Shown here: one piece after another, positions 23,144-35,477 of the stretch
Numbering within the stretch: position 1 is the first letter of the stretch
Layout of the letters: every line of letters starts with the position of its first letter
DNA from: Begonia masoniana
Lineage: Eukaryota > Streptophyta > Magnoliopsida > Cucurbitales > Begoniaceae
Reading direction: 5' to 3'
Length of the DNA: 64,000 nucleotides
Assembly (NCBI GenBank): GCA_022432975.1
Contig: CM039503.1
Location: forward strand, 51,811,259-51,875,258
The notes under the pieces: generated by a model
What the model was told of the DNA's origin: nothing
The model's input: the letters and a program-made list of their open reading frames with translations, nothing else
Databases searched by the model: none
Program-made: the position numbers and the translations under genes

Positions 23144-25633
23144 ATGACTAATAGGAGTGGTTTAGCACATGACACACCGAACAAGGAACCAAATCGTGCG
23201 AGGGGCACTCCCCCTCCCGAACCTACACGTCATGAAGGTGAAACTAGCGCTCAAAGAGGCATGCAAGGACAAATCGATTCCTTAACGAGCCTAGTTAACA
23301 CCATTGCCCAACAAGTCTAATCACTTTTACACAATCCTCCCCGTAGAGAAACCAATGAACAAGTCCCTTCACAAGAAACCTCCTCTAGGATCATTCCCAA
23401 ACGTCCTAGACGTCGTACCCCACAACCACCCATGGGGGAAGAATGGGCTGAACCCGCTAGAAGGAGACCATCTTATTATTCGGAGGATGAGGATTGAGTT
23501 GATGATGAAGAGTATCACCCAAATCGTCGTAGGGACATCGACGACTTCCGCAACATCAAGATTACAATTCCCCCTTTCGATGGAACGTGTGACGGGCACA
23601 CATATCTAGATTGAGTTGACAAAGTTGAGAGAGTTTTTGAGTGCCATGATTACTCCGAGCGAGTAAAAATCCAATTAGCCTCTCTTGAACTTATGGGCCA
23701 CGCCGCTTTGTGGTGGTCCAATCTGAAGGCCCAAAGAGTAAGAACATTAGGGAACCCCCATTACTACATGGACTTCCATGAAAGACTTAATGCACCATAG
23801 GTTCGTCCCTCGTCACTACAAACATGAACTCTTTCATCAACTCCACACTTTGAAACAAAATACCCTCTCGGTAGATGAATATCTTACCGAATTCGAAACC
23901 CTTAATATGTGATGCGCAATTAATGAACCCCAAGAACAACTCATCGCTAGATTCATAAGAGGCTTAAATCGAGACATAAGAGATCTTGTCAAAATGCAAC
24001 AATTGGAGACCATGGAATCGGTCATACAATTGTCCCTTACGGTGGAACGACAACTTAAGAGAAAGCGCAAGACCGACTTGCCTAACAAATTTCCACCTCG
24101 CAACTTCAATTCTGAGAGATCTGCCCAAAAGCATGACGAAAGGAGACCCTTTAACCGAAATTGGCCACCAAAATCATCAAACACCCCTCACAATCCCCCA
24201 CCGAACAAAACCCAAGAACCCCAACCTAAAGGACCTAGAGCATGTGATGTCCAATGCTTCAAATGTTTAGGAAAAGGACATTACGCTAATGAATGCACAA
24301 ACCACCGTGTCATGGTCATTAAGGAGTCAACGGGAGAATGGGAAAGTGAGGACGACGAAGGCCAATATAATAAGTTTGAAAAGGAAGAAGTTTTAGAAAA
24401 GAGCGAAGAAGAAGCCAACGAATGCAAGCCTCAAGATGGACCCTTACTATTGGTCATAAGGCGAGCATTGACATCTAAGCACATGGACAAGAACTGTCAA
24501 CGTGAAAATCTATTTCATAGTCGATGTACTGTAAGTGATAAAGTTTGTTCTATGATAATTGATGGAGGAAGTTGCATAAATGCGGCCTCCCAAGACATGG
24601 TCGATAAATTAGGACTTGAAATCTGTAATCATTCTACACCCTATAAGCTCCAATGGTTGGACGATAGAATTGAGCGTGAGATTACCAAGCAAGTAACCGT
24701 CAATGTCACTATAGGAAAATACCAAGACTCGGTTATTTGTGATGTTGTCCCAATGAATGCCAGCCATATCTTATTAGGACGACCATGGCATTTTGACCGT
24801 AGAGTGAACTATGACGGATTCCTCAACCGTTATACATTTAACTTTGGAGGAAGAAAGTTAAAATTACTACTAATGACCCCCGAGCAAATTGCTCATGATG
24901 AGGCTACCCGCCAAAAAGGAAAATTAAAAGAAAATCTTTTGTTATCAAAATACGGGTCGAGTGAAAAACAAGAATCCTCTAATATCAATTGGCATGACAA
25001 TCCCTTGTATGAAGAAGAGGTGTCATTTCCTTCCCTTCCAAATTTTGAGAACATTTCTATTATAAAGGAACACCCCAATCCTTTATTTGTCGATGAGTTG
25101 CCTTGCCAATTGGAGAATATAATTACTTGGCCTCATAAGAAAATGGAATTTAGTGACGAAATAATTTTTGGTTTCGGTAGTATGATCATCACTCCCTTTC
25201 TTTTCCGTCCAAAACTTGAGGAAATTATTCGATCCGTTCCATCCCTTAGGAAGAGATTAATCTATGGCCAAGAGCCAATCATTTACTTTCCTATTACCAT
25301 TCCTAGAGCTACACAAACGAATAGGAGATTTATTTTCTTTGTAGCCAACCAACGCTCTTTCCTTCAAATTGGTGGTTCACTAAAACCTCATTCCCCACCA
25401 TTTGACTACCACAAATTCTACCATAGGACTAGAGTTAAGGTTCTATTGGTAAGTAAATTGTCTTTTGAGGTCTTAAGAGTAATTGGAATATTTCTTTGGT
25501 CGGAGGACTTTAACACTTCCACCTTACTCGTGTCGGATTCAACTACTTTGGAAAATTTTTCTTTCATCACCGAGCAATCGCCCTCCAAAGTAGCCATTGG
25601 ATTCAATTTTACCACCTCCACCAAAGAAAACAG
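23144..25633 (+). pseudogene. Ty3/gypsy gag-protease remnant
   Basis: A gag-like start (MTNRSGLAHDTPNKEP) at 23,144 is followed by stops at about 23,318 (TAA), 23,495 (TGA) and 23,614 (TGA), a frame change around 23,760 and a TGA at 23,910-23,912. The retrotransposon gag core is recognisable (HAALWWSNL, DEYLTEFETLN, ARFIRGLNRDIRDLV). A CCHC zinc knuckle, CFKCLGKGHYANEC, lies at 24,255-24,296, and an aspartic protease of the IIDGGS type has its Asp at 24,561, followed by HILLGRPWHFDR. Downstream sequence to the gap stays open but shows no reverse transcriptase motif. The copy is defective. Confidence 0.82.
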
Positions 25634-25733
25634 NNNNNNNNNNNNNNNNNNNNNNNNNNNNNNNNNNNNNNNNNNNNNNNNNNNNNNNNNNNNNNNNNNN
25701 NNNNNNNNNNNNNNNNNNNNNNNNNNNNNNNNN
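25634..25733. other. Assembly gap of exactly 100 N
   Basis: A run of 100 N is the conventional placeholder for a gap of unknown length. The Ty3/gypsy sequence on its left and the DGD2 exon on its right are therefore not shown to be adjacent. Confidence 0.98.
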
Positions 25734-27004
25734 GTGGTTTACTATATCGGAAGATGGTATGGAGTAAAAGGCACAAGGAACTACTTAATCTTCTTTCTCG
25801 TCAGCAAAAGGAGCTGGCTGGACTTGAGATTGACTTGTATGGAAATGGAGAGGACTATGAGGAAGTTAAAGAGGCAGCTAAAAAATTGGATCTGGTTGTT
25901 AGAATTCATCCTGGCCGAGATCACGCTGACATGATATTTCATGAGTAAGTTTCACTTTCTGATTCGGTCTAACTAAAGATTTCTGTTTACTATTTGTTTG
26001 GCTGATCTCTTATTATGCCTTGAGAAATAAAATACTATTGCCCGGTCATTGCCTTTCTTAAACCCAGAATAAAATATATGATCATCCAACTGGACAATGT
26101 TTCTTATATTGTTTTTAGTCAAGAAACTAACTGAACGATTTTTATTTCTTTAGTACATGAACATTAAAAAACACAAAGATTAGTAACTTTCTACTGTTCA
26201 TGTCCGTGTAGGCTGGATTAGTCTGTATATTTGCCGTATCAAGGTGACCTTCTCGGACCAACTAAATTAGATGAAATGATATAAAATGGTTATTGAAATT
26301 TATTACATGCTGGTTGGAATCGTGAGAAGTTAATTCTGATTAATGTGTTGCTTGTCTAGATGATTCGCATTATAGCAGCAAATATTGTGCAAAAGATATA
26401 TTTTCCTACTTTTTCCTTAATAGATGTAATTGGAATGAGATTTTTTCTCTCTTGTATGAATAAAATGAATTCAATAAATGGAATATCGTTGTTTGTTTTC
26501 AGCTATAAAGTGTTTCTGAACCCAAGCACTACAGACGTGGTCTGCACAACCACCGCAGAAGCATTGGCAATGGGCAAATTCGTTATCAGTGCAAACCACC
26601 CTTCAAATGAGTTCTTCAAGCAGTTTCCAAATTGCCGAATGTACGACAACGAAGATGGGTTTGTCAAAGCTACCCGAAAAGTCCTGGCGGAGGAGCCTGA
26701 GCAGCTAACCGATGCACATAGACACGAACTCTCGTGGGAGGCTGCAACCGAACGCTTTCTCACGGCAGCCAAACTGGACAACTCACTCAAAACAGAACTC
26801 GGAAGTAGTTCTTCGAAGAATTTCATGTCTACTTCGATGACTTTGCAAAGAAACATGGAAGATGCATCGGCCTATTTCCATCACGTAGTTTTAGGATATG
26901 AAGCACCGCGAAGAATGTTTGGTGCCATCCCCGGAAGCTTGGCGCCAGATGAAGAACAATGTAAAGAGCTGGGGATTGATATGCCTCCAAGAAAGCGAGG
27001 TTAG
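25734..27004 (+). pseudogene. DGD2: DGD2 third copy, 3' part only (partial, frame broken near gap)
   Basis: The 3' part of exon 3 (to 25,944) and all of exon 4 (26,503-27,004) of a DGD2 gene are present with correct GT-AG borders; the 5' half is lost in the gap. Close to the gap one base is missing relative to the complete gene (CGGAAG instead of CGGAAAG), breaking the frame between YIG and MVWSK, and SKGYKELL has become SKRHKELL. Exon 4 is open. It differs from copy B at about seven of 502 bases, one changing VICANHPSN to VISANHPSN. No thioesterase gene follows. It may be a pseudogene, or the breaks may be sequence errors at the contig end. Confidence 0.75.
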
Positions 27005-28055
27005 ATGTGATAGATTTCTTCACCCATTTGAAATTGGCTTGAGTTTCACTTATTAGGTACAGCACTAAGTGGATTCCGGTGGAAGATATTTGATTTTTCA
27101 TTGCCAGAAGGAGAAAACAAGCATTTGAATGGAAGGTAACCTTCCACTACAGCAGATAAAATGAGTTCCCACTTTGCTTAGTTGTTTGATTTGATACTCT
27201 GACGTGATAAATACCGAAAAATTTATCTAGTGAATAATACACCATGGGATAAGAATAGAAGATAAATTCTAAGTTTCTTTATAGCATAACATAATTGTTT
27301 TATGTTGTGGTACACTGTCATTCTATTTATTACATAACTTAATAAACTCTGTAAATAAATTAAAATAATATTTGTGATCTTTTAATTTTACACTGTAATT
27401 TTGATATTATTATTTTTAAATGGTACGTACTTAGACCAAATTGCAACATGGTTGTTGATAAAACAATCATATGCATGAAGGTTGTTAGTTTTTACTGAGT
27501 TCACAATTAGAATATTTGTGCTTATTTTTTATAATTCATTTTCTTATCTTTATTGAAATCTATATCATTGCTAACAAGAAAAAAGTGTACACGTATATTT
27601 AGTGATTGTAACTTAAATTTGTTGTATTTACGGTAATTAATAGTGGGTTTGGTTGGAGAAATAGTCTAAATTACCAGTAAGATCAACTTTATCAATTGAA
27701 AAATGTTACATAAATATCATATTTTTATATAAATGAATTATGTTTTTAAGTGTATTTTTTAATTCTCTATTCTAATTCTTAATTAGCATGTGAAAATTAA
27801 TTAATGGGTGATATGTAAGCTTCATTTAAAGGTAAACCTACCATTACTTTGACACTTAGGTGTTATTTCTTCGTTTATAGAATTATGGTAAGATACTATA
27901 AATATTTAAAAATGTAAAGTCAATTTTGTTGTACTCCAATGGTTAAAATTAAATATTTTGAAACATTAAAATTATGATCGATGAAGTTTGCTATAGATTC
28001 ATACTTTTTAACGTTTAATTAACTATGGATCTTGCTTATAAATTGACTGCGCTTG
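27005..28055. other. DGD2' 3' flank and AT-rich spacer
   Basis: The stretch matches the 3' flank of copies A and B to about 27,560, with several small differences, and then becomes unrelated AT-rich DNA. No gene is seen. Confidence 0.6.
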
Positions 28056-29215
28056 TATTAGAGATGTTAAACGAGCGAGTCGAGCGAGCCGAGCTGAAAA
28101 AAATCCGGCTCACCGAGCCTGTCGAGCCAAACGAGTCGAGCCTGCCGAGCCGAACCAAACGAGCCGATCTTAAAAAAATTTCAACCCGAGCTGGCTCGCG
28201 AGCCACGAGCCGAGCCGAGCCGGCCCAACGAGCGTAACGAGCCGAGTTTAACGAGCCGATCTTACAATTACATAAATAAAAAATTCAGAATGTATAGCTA
28301 AAATATATCAAATTCACAAGTAAAACTATAATCATCTAAATTTAAAATAAATATATCATCAACGAGATTGTTGCATTGTTACCGTTGCATGAGACCGTTG
28401 GCGTTGTCCTTTGTTTTTTTGTTTTGAGAATTTGAGTAATTACTCAGAGTCGATCCATCGATTGCTCGATCGGCTCTGTTTGTAAAATTATATTCGTTGA
28501 TGTAAAATAAATTGTAATGTTTCGAGAATGTGAGTAATTATTAATTAGCAAATGACAGGAAGAGAGCCGATCAATAGCCTCTCATTGGCCGATTGCTCGG
28601 CTCTCATTTTTGTCTTTACACCTTCTCTGTTGCCCGTTGGGACACTCGCATGAATTTATTTAGGTCAAATCGATTTTGTTATTCAAGGAGAAACCTGCTA
28701 GCATCGGCGACGGGAGCAATTCCAGACACAGCGCGATTAAATAGAACAGCTAGAAAGTGAGAGTCCTCCTACGTATATCGGCAAGCCTCGAACTACGTCG
28801 TCATTGTCTGAAACCCAATCTGCAACCAAATTCTTGTTCGGTTTCTGGCCTCTGTAAATTCCGTCGGAAGAAGATGAAGAAGCAAAGAAACATGAAGAAG
28901 ACGACCAGTTTTCAACTTAAACAATATATCACAGCGCTCGTCGCGTCGGAGAGGGTTCAGCCCTCGAAGAGTGGGAGATTATCAATGGTCAGGCGTCGCC
29001 GCGTTGGAGAGGGTTCAGCGCTCGCCGCAGGACCCGAATTGGGCTTCCGTTGACGAGCCAGCTCGCGAGCTGGCTCGCGAGCAGGCTCGTCGAGCCCGGT
29101 TATTCACGGGCTCGCGAGTCGGGATGTCCAAGCTCGGCTCGACTAGCCTATGTGACTCGAGCCAAACTCGCTCGTTACTGTAGCGAGTCGAGCCAAGAAT
29201 TTTGCATACATCTAT
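28056..29215. mobile_element. GAGCC-rich putative non-autonomous DNA element
   Basis: Dense GAGCCGAGC/CGAGCC words fill 28,060-28,260, and complementary-sense GCTCGCGAGC words fill 29,050-29,200. The outer edges, TAGAGATGTTAAACGAGCGA on the left and ...CATACATCTATAG on the right, are roughly inverted. This resembles hAT-type non-autonomous elements, but no target duplication was found and no transposase is present. The short open frames inside are not supported as genes. Confidence 0.4.
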
Positions 29216-29794
29216 AGGTAGAGTTTCATAATTTAAAGAACATTAAGACGTTAAACTAGGGTTGGTTGGGTCTGGTCTTTATTTGAGAACAACTAAGTTT
29301 GAGTGGTAGTTTATATTATTTTTTTGGGATTTACCCCGTTGAATCAAACCAATTTATCGAAATGTGGTGAAATCAACTCAATTTTCATTCGTGATCTGAA
29401 TCAGATTGGCTTGATATATGAGATTATTTTTACGAGCCTATAAATGTCTATTTTATAATTTTAACTATCATGAAGTGTTTAGCAACTAAAAATAAAAGTT
29501 TTTTTGTTCGTGAAGTTGATTCGAAATGTACTAATAAAATAAATTTACTTTCTATTTTAATCAGTTTTATTTTTAAGTAATTATAATTAATAATTTAATT
29601 TTCTCTCACAATTATGTACTTATATGTAATTTAACACTTCAAATATTTTTGTTATTTAATTAGTTTGAAAACTTATTTTTAAATTTTAATTTATCAAAAA
29701 ATAAGTGATTATTTTAAGAATAATACTATATTTATTTTTTAAAAATATTTTCATTAATGTAATAAATTATTTATTTATAATTTATTAGATTAAT
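29216..29794. other. AT-rich DNA upstream of DGD2-B
   Basis: Very AT-rich sequence with no recognisable gene or repeat; it presumably holds the distal promoter of DGD2-B. Confidence 0.4.
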
Positions 29795-29800
29795 TATAAA
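29795..29800 (+). promoter_or_regulatory. Candidate TATA box of DGD2-B
   Basis: TATAAA lies about 150 bp before a strong splice donor (CAGG-GTAAGT at 29,947) that could end a non-coding first exon. The matching acceptor would be ...CCATCAG at 30,863, giving a ~917-bp leader intron ahead of the start codon at 30,952. The surroundings are AT-rich, so a chance match is quite possible. Confidence 0.3.
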
Positions 29801-30951
29801 TTAATTGCATAAATCAAGGGAAGGCAGTCAACGTTTCTTTCCCCCATTTATCCCAATTTTCCCTGTTTCTCCTATCCCTCGGTGTTTCCGGTGAGGCATT
29901 AGGAACAACTAAATTCGGCCTTTGATTGAGAGGAGAGCCGAACAGGGTAAGTCGATTTTTTTCCCATCTCAGCGATGTTGATTGTCTGAAAACTCTCTAA
30001 TTTTTTGTGTTGATTTGGCGATACCTCATCAAAATTCTGTGCTTTATTCTTCTCTGTCTTGGAAGGAAACTGATAACTAATTCGGAGCAATATTTTAGTG
30101 GAGTAACGGCAACCTTGTAGCTTATAATATTCTTTATCGTGTCAAACGATCAACAGAGTCTTCGTTCCCTTGTTTTCAACAAAATTTGATTCCGGATTCC
30201 TTTCCTTGTTGTCTCGAAATCTAGAACGAACCTTAAATTATTTAGGGTGACCAAGTTTATGACATACATAACTGTCAGGTTGGTTTGTCAAATTCTTAAA
30301 TTCGGTATATAAGGTTTAGAGTGTCTTCATCTATAATTGAGCAATTTATTTATCTTGTGTTCATGGACTGAATCATGAACGTTAGAGTTTACTTGATGAA
30401 AGTTCATCTATATCTTTTGTTTTTGATTGATGCAAGAAATGTCTTAGGTCAGTTCGTTTCGTGAACTTCTAATTGAAATGGATTCACCCGGGCACCGATA
30501 CTGATTGAAGGGGATACCAAATGCTTTGTAGCTAACGTTGTTTTGTCAAAAAATTTCGAAGTTCATAGTTGAAAAGATGATAAGATATCTTTGTGGGAAA
30601 ATTCGTTGTTGGAAAGAATTCAATGACAGAATGCTCTGAGTGGCCCCCATAATTTCTGGGTGACATCGAATGAAGTATGGCCAGGGATCTCCACGAAATC
30701 CCTTCTCTGAAATCCATGCTTAATTACATGCAATTATATAGTCAGTTGCAATTATATAGTCAGTTAATTATGTTTTAAATTTGTTTTGTTATTTCTATAT
30801 TCGATTTTCATAACTTTTACAATCATTCAATTGTTTTAACGATCCTTTACCTTAATCCATCAGGGACGCTGAAGACATTGCTACTGTGAGCTGTATGGAT
30901 CAAATTGTTAGAGACTCCAGAATGGTTATTGATTTCTAACCAAATATCCGA

Positions 30952-31797
30952 ATGGATAGGAAAAAACATATTTCTATTTTCACTACGGCCAGTCTTCCAT
31001 GGATGACAGGAACTGCTGTCAACCCTCTGTTTCGTGCAGCCTATCTTTCTAAAAAAGGGGACTGGAAGGTCACACTAGTGATTCCTTGGCTTTCCTTGAA
31101 ACATCAAGAGTTGGTATATCCAATTGGGATCACTTTCAACTCACCTTCAGAACAGGAGAGATACGTGTGGCAGTGGCTTGAGGAGAGGACTGGATTCGAA
31201 TTTAACTTCACTATTCGTTTTTACCCTGGAAAGGTGATTATTATTTTCAGAGCCATATTTTAGACAAACTCTTTTGCTTTGAAATCAATATTCTGTCTAA
31301 TAATGAGTGCCACCTGAAAAACAACTTGTTCTGCAGTTTTCTCTAGATAAGAGGAGCATTCTCCCTATTGGTGATATCTCAGGAGTTATTCCTGATAACG
31401 AGTCAGATATTGCCATCCTTGAGGAACCAGAACATCTAACGTGGTATCATCATGGAAAGAGATGGAAAATTAAATTTCGTCAAGTTATAGGAATTGTTCA
31501 CACCAACTATTTGGAATATGTTAAGAGAGAGAAGAACGGAAAGCTGCAAGCATTTCTTCTTAAATATATCAATAATTGGGTTGTTGGTATCTACTGTCAC
31601 AAGGTACTTTCTACATCTGCGAGTTTAATTATAATCCTTGGAGTAAAAATTCTCTCTTTTTTGCTTTCCCTTTAAGGTTCAACTTTTTGTAAGTGAGATT
31701 AACAATTTTATTACTTTCAATTGGTCAAACTAGTCTTCATCTTTTGCAAATGATCGTGTGAATGCCACACTTGAATCATTCGATGAATGAAAGCGTC

Positions 31798-31858
<61 letters not shown>

Positions 31859-34083
31859 TTTTGCGTAGGAAGATTATGAGATGCTTAATTGAAACCGGTT
31901 GTCGTATTACTCAACTCCTAAGTCTTACCCAAGGAATATTATTCACCTATTCTTCCATGCCAGACTGTTGAAGATATTTTTGTGTACGATAGCTGCATCT
32001 TGATGTCAATATATTACCTAGATTTAGGGTATCAAATGGTTGACTTACTAGGAAAAATCTGAGTGAAAAACAAAAACATGAAGCCCAAGATTTTATAAAC
32101 TCTTGTTGAGGCAACTGCCATCAATACAAATTATAAGAAAGAAGCCATTGTGCATTTTTATTTACAGTGAACATCTGACTTTTCTGTTTTTGCGGAGAAA
32201 AATAAAGAAAAAATACTTGTAAAAATGCAAGTAGAAGAATGGATAAGTGAGAACGTAGTCGAGAACTATATGAAGTAATTTGACGTGGGCTATTAATGAA
32301 TTTGGATCCAAAAGTAGAAAATGAAAAGCGAAGATAGATGCAGCTCATAGGAGAATTTATCAAATGACTTCATATTTAACTGAACCTAGAATTATGGATA
32401 TTGACTCTTCCTTTCTTTTGAGGTAGTTTCTAAAGTATTTATCGTGGAATCTACAGAAAAATCTACAATTTTTCTTTTTTCTAAATGATTATTTTTATGG
32501 GAAGATTTCAGTCCTACCATACTAGAACGCTGCAAATTGCTAAATCTTCTTTCCTGCAGATGTCCAAATAGTACATAAGGCTGTTGGTTTCCATGTTGTG
32601 ACAGGAATAGTTCTTCCTAACCAACTCTATTTTTTTCTTATGTATTAAGGTTATGCTACAGAGAATAAATAAATCATCATTATTCATGATATGAATGCAG
32701 GTAATCAGACTATCCGCTGCCACCCAGGATTACCCAAAATCCATCATCTGCAATGTTCATGGAGTCAATCCCAAGTTTCTCGAGATAGACAGGAAAAAGA
32801 TCAACCAACAGCAGAATGGAGAGCAGACTTTCACCAAGGGGGCCTACTATATCGGAAAGATGGTATGGAGTAAAGGCTACAAGGAGCTACTTAATCTTCT
32901 TTCTCGTCAGCAAAAGGAGCTGGCTGGACTTGAGATTGACTTGTATGGAAATGGAGAGGACTACGAGGAAGTTAAAGAGGCAGCCAAAAAATTGGATCTG
33001 GTTGTTAGAATTCATCCTGGCCAAGATCATGCTGATACGATATTTCATGAGTAAGTTTCACTTTCTGATTCAGTCTAACTAAAGATTTCTGTTTACTATT
33101 TGTTTGGCTGATCTCTTATTATGCCTTGAGAAATAAAATACTATTGCCCGGTCATTGCGTTTCTTAAACCCAGAATAAAATCTATGATCATCCAACTGGA
33201 CCATGTTCCTTACATTCGACTGTTATTTCTTTAGTACATAAACATTAAAAAACACAAAGATTAGTAACTTTCTACTGTTCATGTCCGTGTAGGCTGGATT
33301 AGTCTGTATATTTGCCCTATCAAGGCGAACTTCTCGGACCAACTAAATTAGATGAAATGATATAAAATGGTTATTGAAATTTATTGCATGCTGGTTGGAA
33401 TCGTGAGAAGTTAATTCTGATTAATGTGTTGCTTGTCTAGATGATTCGGATTATAGCAACAAATATTGTGCAAAATATATATTTTCCTACTTTTTCTTTA
33501 ATAGATGTAATTGGAATGAGATTTTTTCTCTCTTATACGAATAAATTGATCAATAATTGGAATATCGTTGTTGGTTTTCAGCTATAAAGTGTTTCTGAAC
33601 CCAAGCACTACAGACGTGGTATGCACAACCACCGCAGAAGCGTTGGCAATGGGCAAATTCGTTATCTGTGCAAACCACCCTTCAAATGAGTTCTTCAAGC
33701 AGTTTCCAAATTGCCGAATGTATGACAACGAAGATGGGTTTGTCAAAGCTACCCGAAAAGTTCTGGCGGAGGAGCCTGATCAGCTAACCGATGCACATAG
33801 ACACGAACTCTCGTGGGAGGCTGCAACCGAACGCTTTCTCACGGCAGCCAAACTCGACAACTCACTCAAAACAGAACTCGGAAGTAGTTCTTCGAAGAAT
33901 TTCATGTCTACTTCGATGACTTTGCAAAGAAACATGGAAGATGCATCGGCCTATTTCCATCACGTAGTTTTAGGATATGAAGCACCGCGAAGAATGTTTG
34001 GTGCCATCCCCGGAAGCTTGGCGCCAGATGAAGAACAATGTAAAGAGCTGGGGATTGATATGCCTCCAAGAAAGCGAGGTTAG
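30952..34083 (+). CDS. DGD2: DGD2 copy B, complete digalactosyldiacylglycerol synthase 2
   Basis: Exons are 30,952-31,233, 31,337-31,603, 32,701-33,050 and 33,582-34,083, total 1,401 bp, 466 aa, close to the ~470 aa usual for DGD2. The enzyme transfers galactose from UDP-galactose to MGDG to make DGDG at the plastid outer envelope; the DGD2 form is typically used under phosphate limitation. The short N-terminus, without the long DGD1 extension, favours DGD2 over DGD1. Motifs in order are TGTAVNPLFRAAYL, IVHTNYLEYVKRE, CNVHGVNPKFLEI, GKMVWSKGYKELL, NPSTTDVVCTTTAEALAMGK (306-325, ending in the GT-B nucleotide-sugar-binding EALAMGK) and HPSNEFFKQFPNC. Exon 3 ends in phase 2 and joins GA+C to give Asp300. 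Intron 2 holds a TA repeat. No frame break is seen. Confidence 0.92.
31799..31862. repeat. TA dinucleotide plus poly-T tract in DGD2-B intron 2
   Basis: About twenty TA units are followed by about 22 T. It is an ordinary intronic microsatellite likely to be length-variable. Confidence 0.9.
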
Positions 34084-35477
34084 ACGTTATAGATTTCTTG
34101 ACCCATATGAAATTGGCTTGAGTTTCACTTATTAGGTACCACACTACGTGGATTCCAGTGGAAGAAATTTGATTTTTCATTGCCAGAAGGAGAAAACAAG
34201 CATTTGAATGGAAGGTAACCTTCCACTACAGCAGATAAAATAAGTTCCCACTGTGCTTAGTTGTTTGATTTGATAATGTTGATCATTTTGATACAATGAG
34301 TTCACACAGTCAATCTATTTATTACATAACTTAATTAAGTCTGTAAATAAATTAAAATATTATTTGTGATCTTTTAATTTTACACTGTAAATTTGACCAT
34401 TTTGATAATTTTTTTTTTTAAAAGGTACGTACTTAGACCAAATTGCAACATGGTTGTTGATAAAACAATCCTATGCAAGAAGGGTGTTAGTTTTCACTGA
34501 GTTCACAATTTGAATATTTGTGTTTATTTTTTATAATTCATTTTCTTATCTTTATTGAAATTTATATCATTTTCTTAAGATGTCTTCTCTATGTTTTGTT
34601 GTAAAAAACTTCCAAACGATATTTGATTTATTTGAAAAAAATTTCACATGTGATAATAGAAAATTTTTTGTGATTTTCTAAAATTTGTATGATTTATTAT
34701 AATATTTTTATAAAATAAAATTACAATAAATCGTACATTTGTTAAAAAATTACGAAAATTTTCATATTATCTTCTCATTAAGTAGTGAACATGTGGTAAA
34801 AATTTCAACTGAATCTAAGATAGTTTGGTAATTTTTTAAATGAGGGTTTAATGAAATTGTTGATAGAAGGTCAAAATTAATAGCAGAATTAAAGTACAGG
34901 GTTTGGTTTGTCGGTTTTTTTTTAGTACAGAGGGCAAATTGAAAAAAAGTGTATAATACAGGATTCAAATCAATAATTATCCTTAAAAGTATGATTGATG
35001 AAATTTATTATAAATTTATACTTTTAACGTAACTATAGATCCTACTTGCAAATTGACTCTTACTGTTAAGTGAGTCACGTAACATGAACATGTATGCGAC
35101 ATCTCTCTCTCTCAATCGGTTTGAGATTTTTTTTTTGACATTAGGATACATGTGGGCATACGTGTGCATGCCACGTGACTCATTTAACGGCAAAAAAATC
35201 AATTTATACACGATGAATAGCTTAGGGTCAAATTTACTCACAAAATTAGTTACATTTAGGTCGCCAAATACTCATAATTTGAGGGTTTAAAATAGAATTT
35301 ATCAAATATAAAATGAAAAATTATACAAATCAATGATTAAATGATACGTAAATATCACATTAATACTAACGTGAAATTTCTGAAAGCAAATTTATAATTG
35401 TGTAAAACAAAGGAGAAGAGGGGCAATTACTGATTTGTTTTGTAATTGGTCTAAAGAAGAGAGGGTTTTTTTACGTT
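34084..35477. other. DGD2-B 3' UTR and AT-rich flank
   Basis: Near-identical to 451-1,735 of block A. The segment 35,352 to about 35,540 (spacer plus the outer left tip of the DNA element) is present here but deleted in block A. Confidence 0.65.

Larger units (their letters stand above)
16421..25633 (+). mobile_element. Decayed Ty3/gypsy retrotransposon with three nested insertions
   Basis: The order is 5' LTR, primer-binding site, long leader, gag and protease, which is a Ty3/gypsy 5' half. Interruptions are a Cassandra in the LTR (16,918-17,755, -), a second Cassandra just after the primer-binding site (18,290-19,184, +) and a solo LTR in the leader (19,484-21,908, +). The remaining leader (21,909-23,143) is non-coding. 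Reverse transcriptase, RNase H, integrase and the 3' LTR are not seen; the element runs into the scaffold gap. The left border is approximate. Confidence 0.8.

Noticed and set aside
23994..25934. A 646-residue protein joining retroelement and glycosyltransferase
   Set aside because: The frame passes through a 100-N gap of arbitrary length, so the fusion is an artefact.
28757..29183. Short open frames of 70-98 residues
   Set aside because: They lie within the GAGCC-rich element, show no recognisable domain and lack splice or promoter context.
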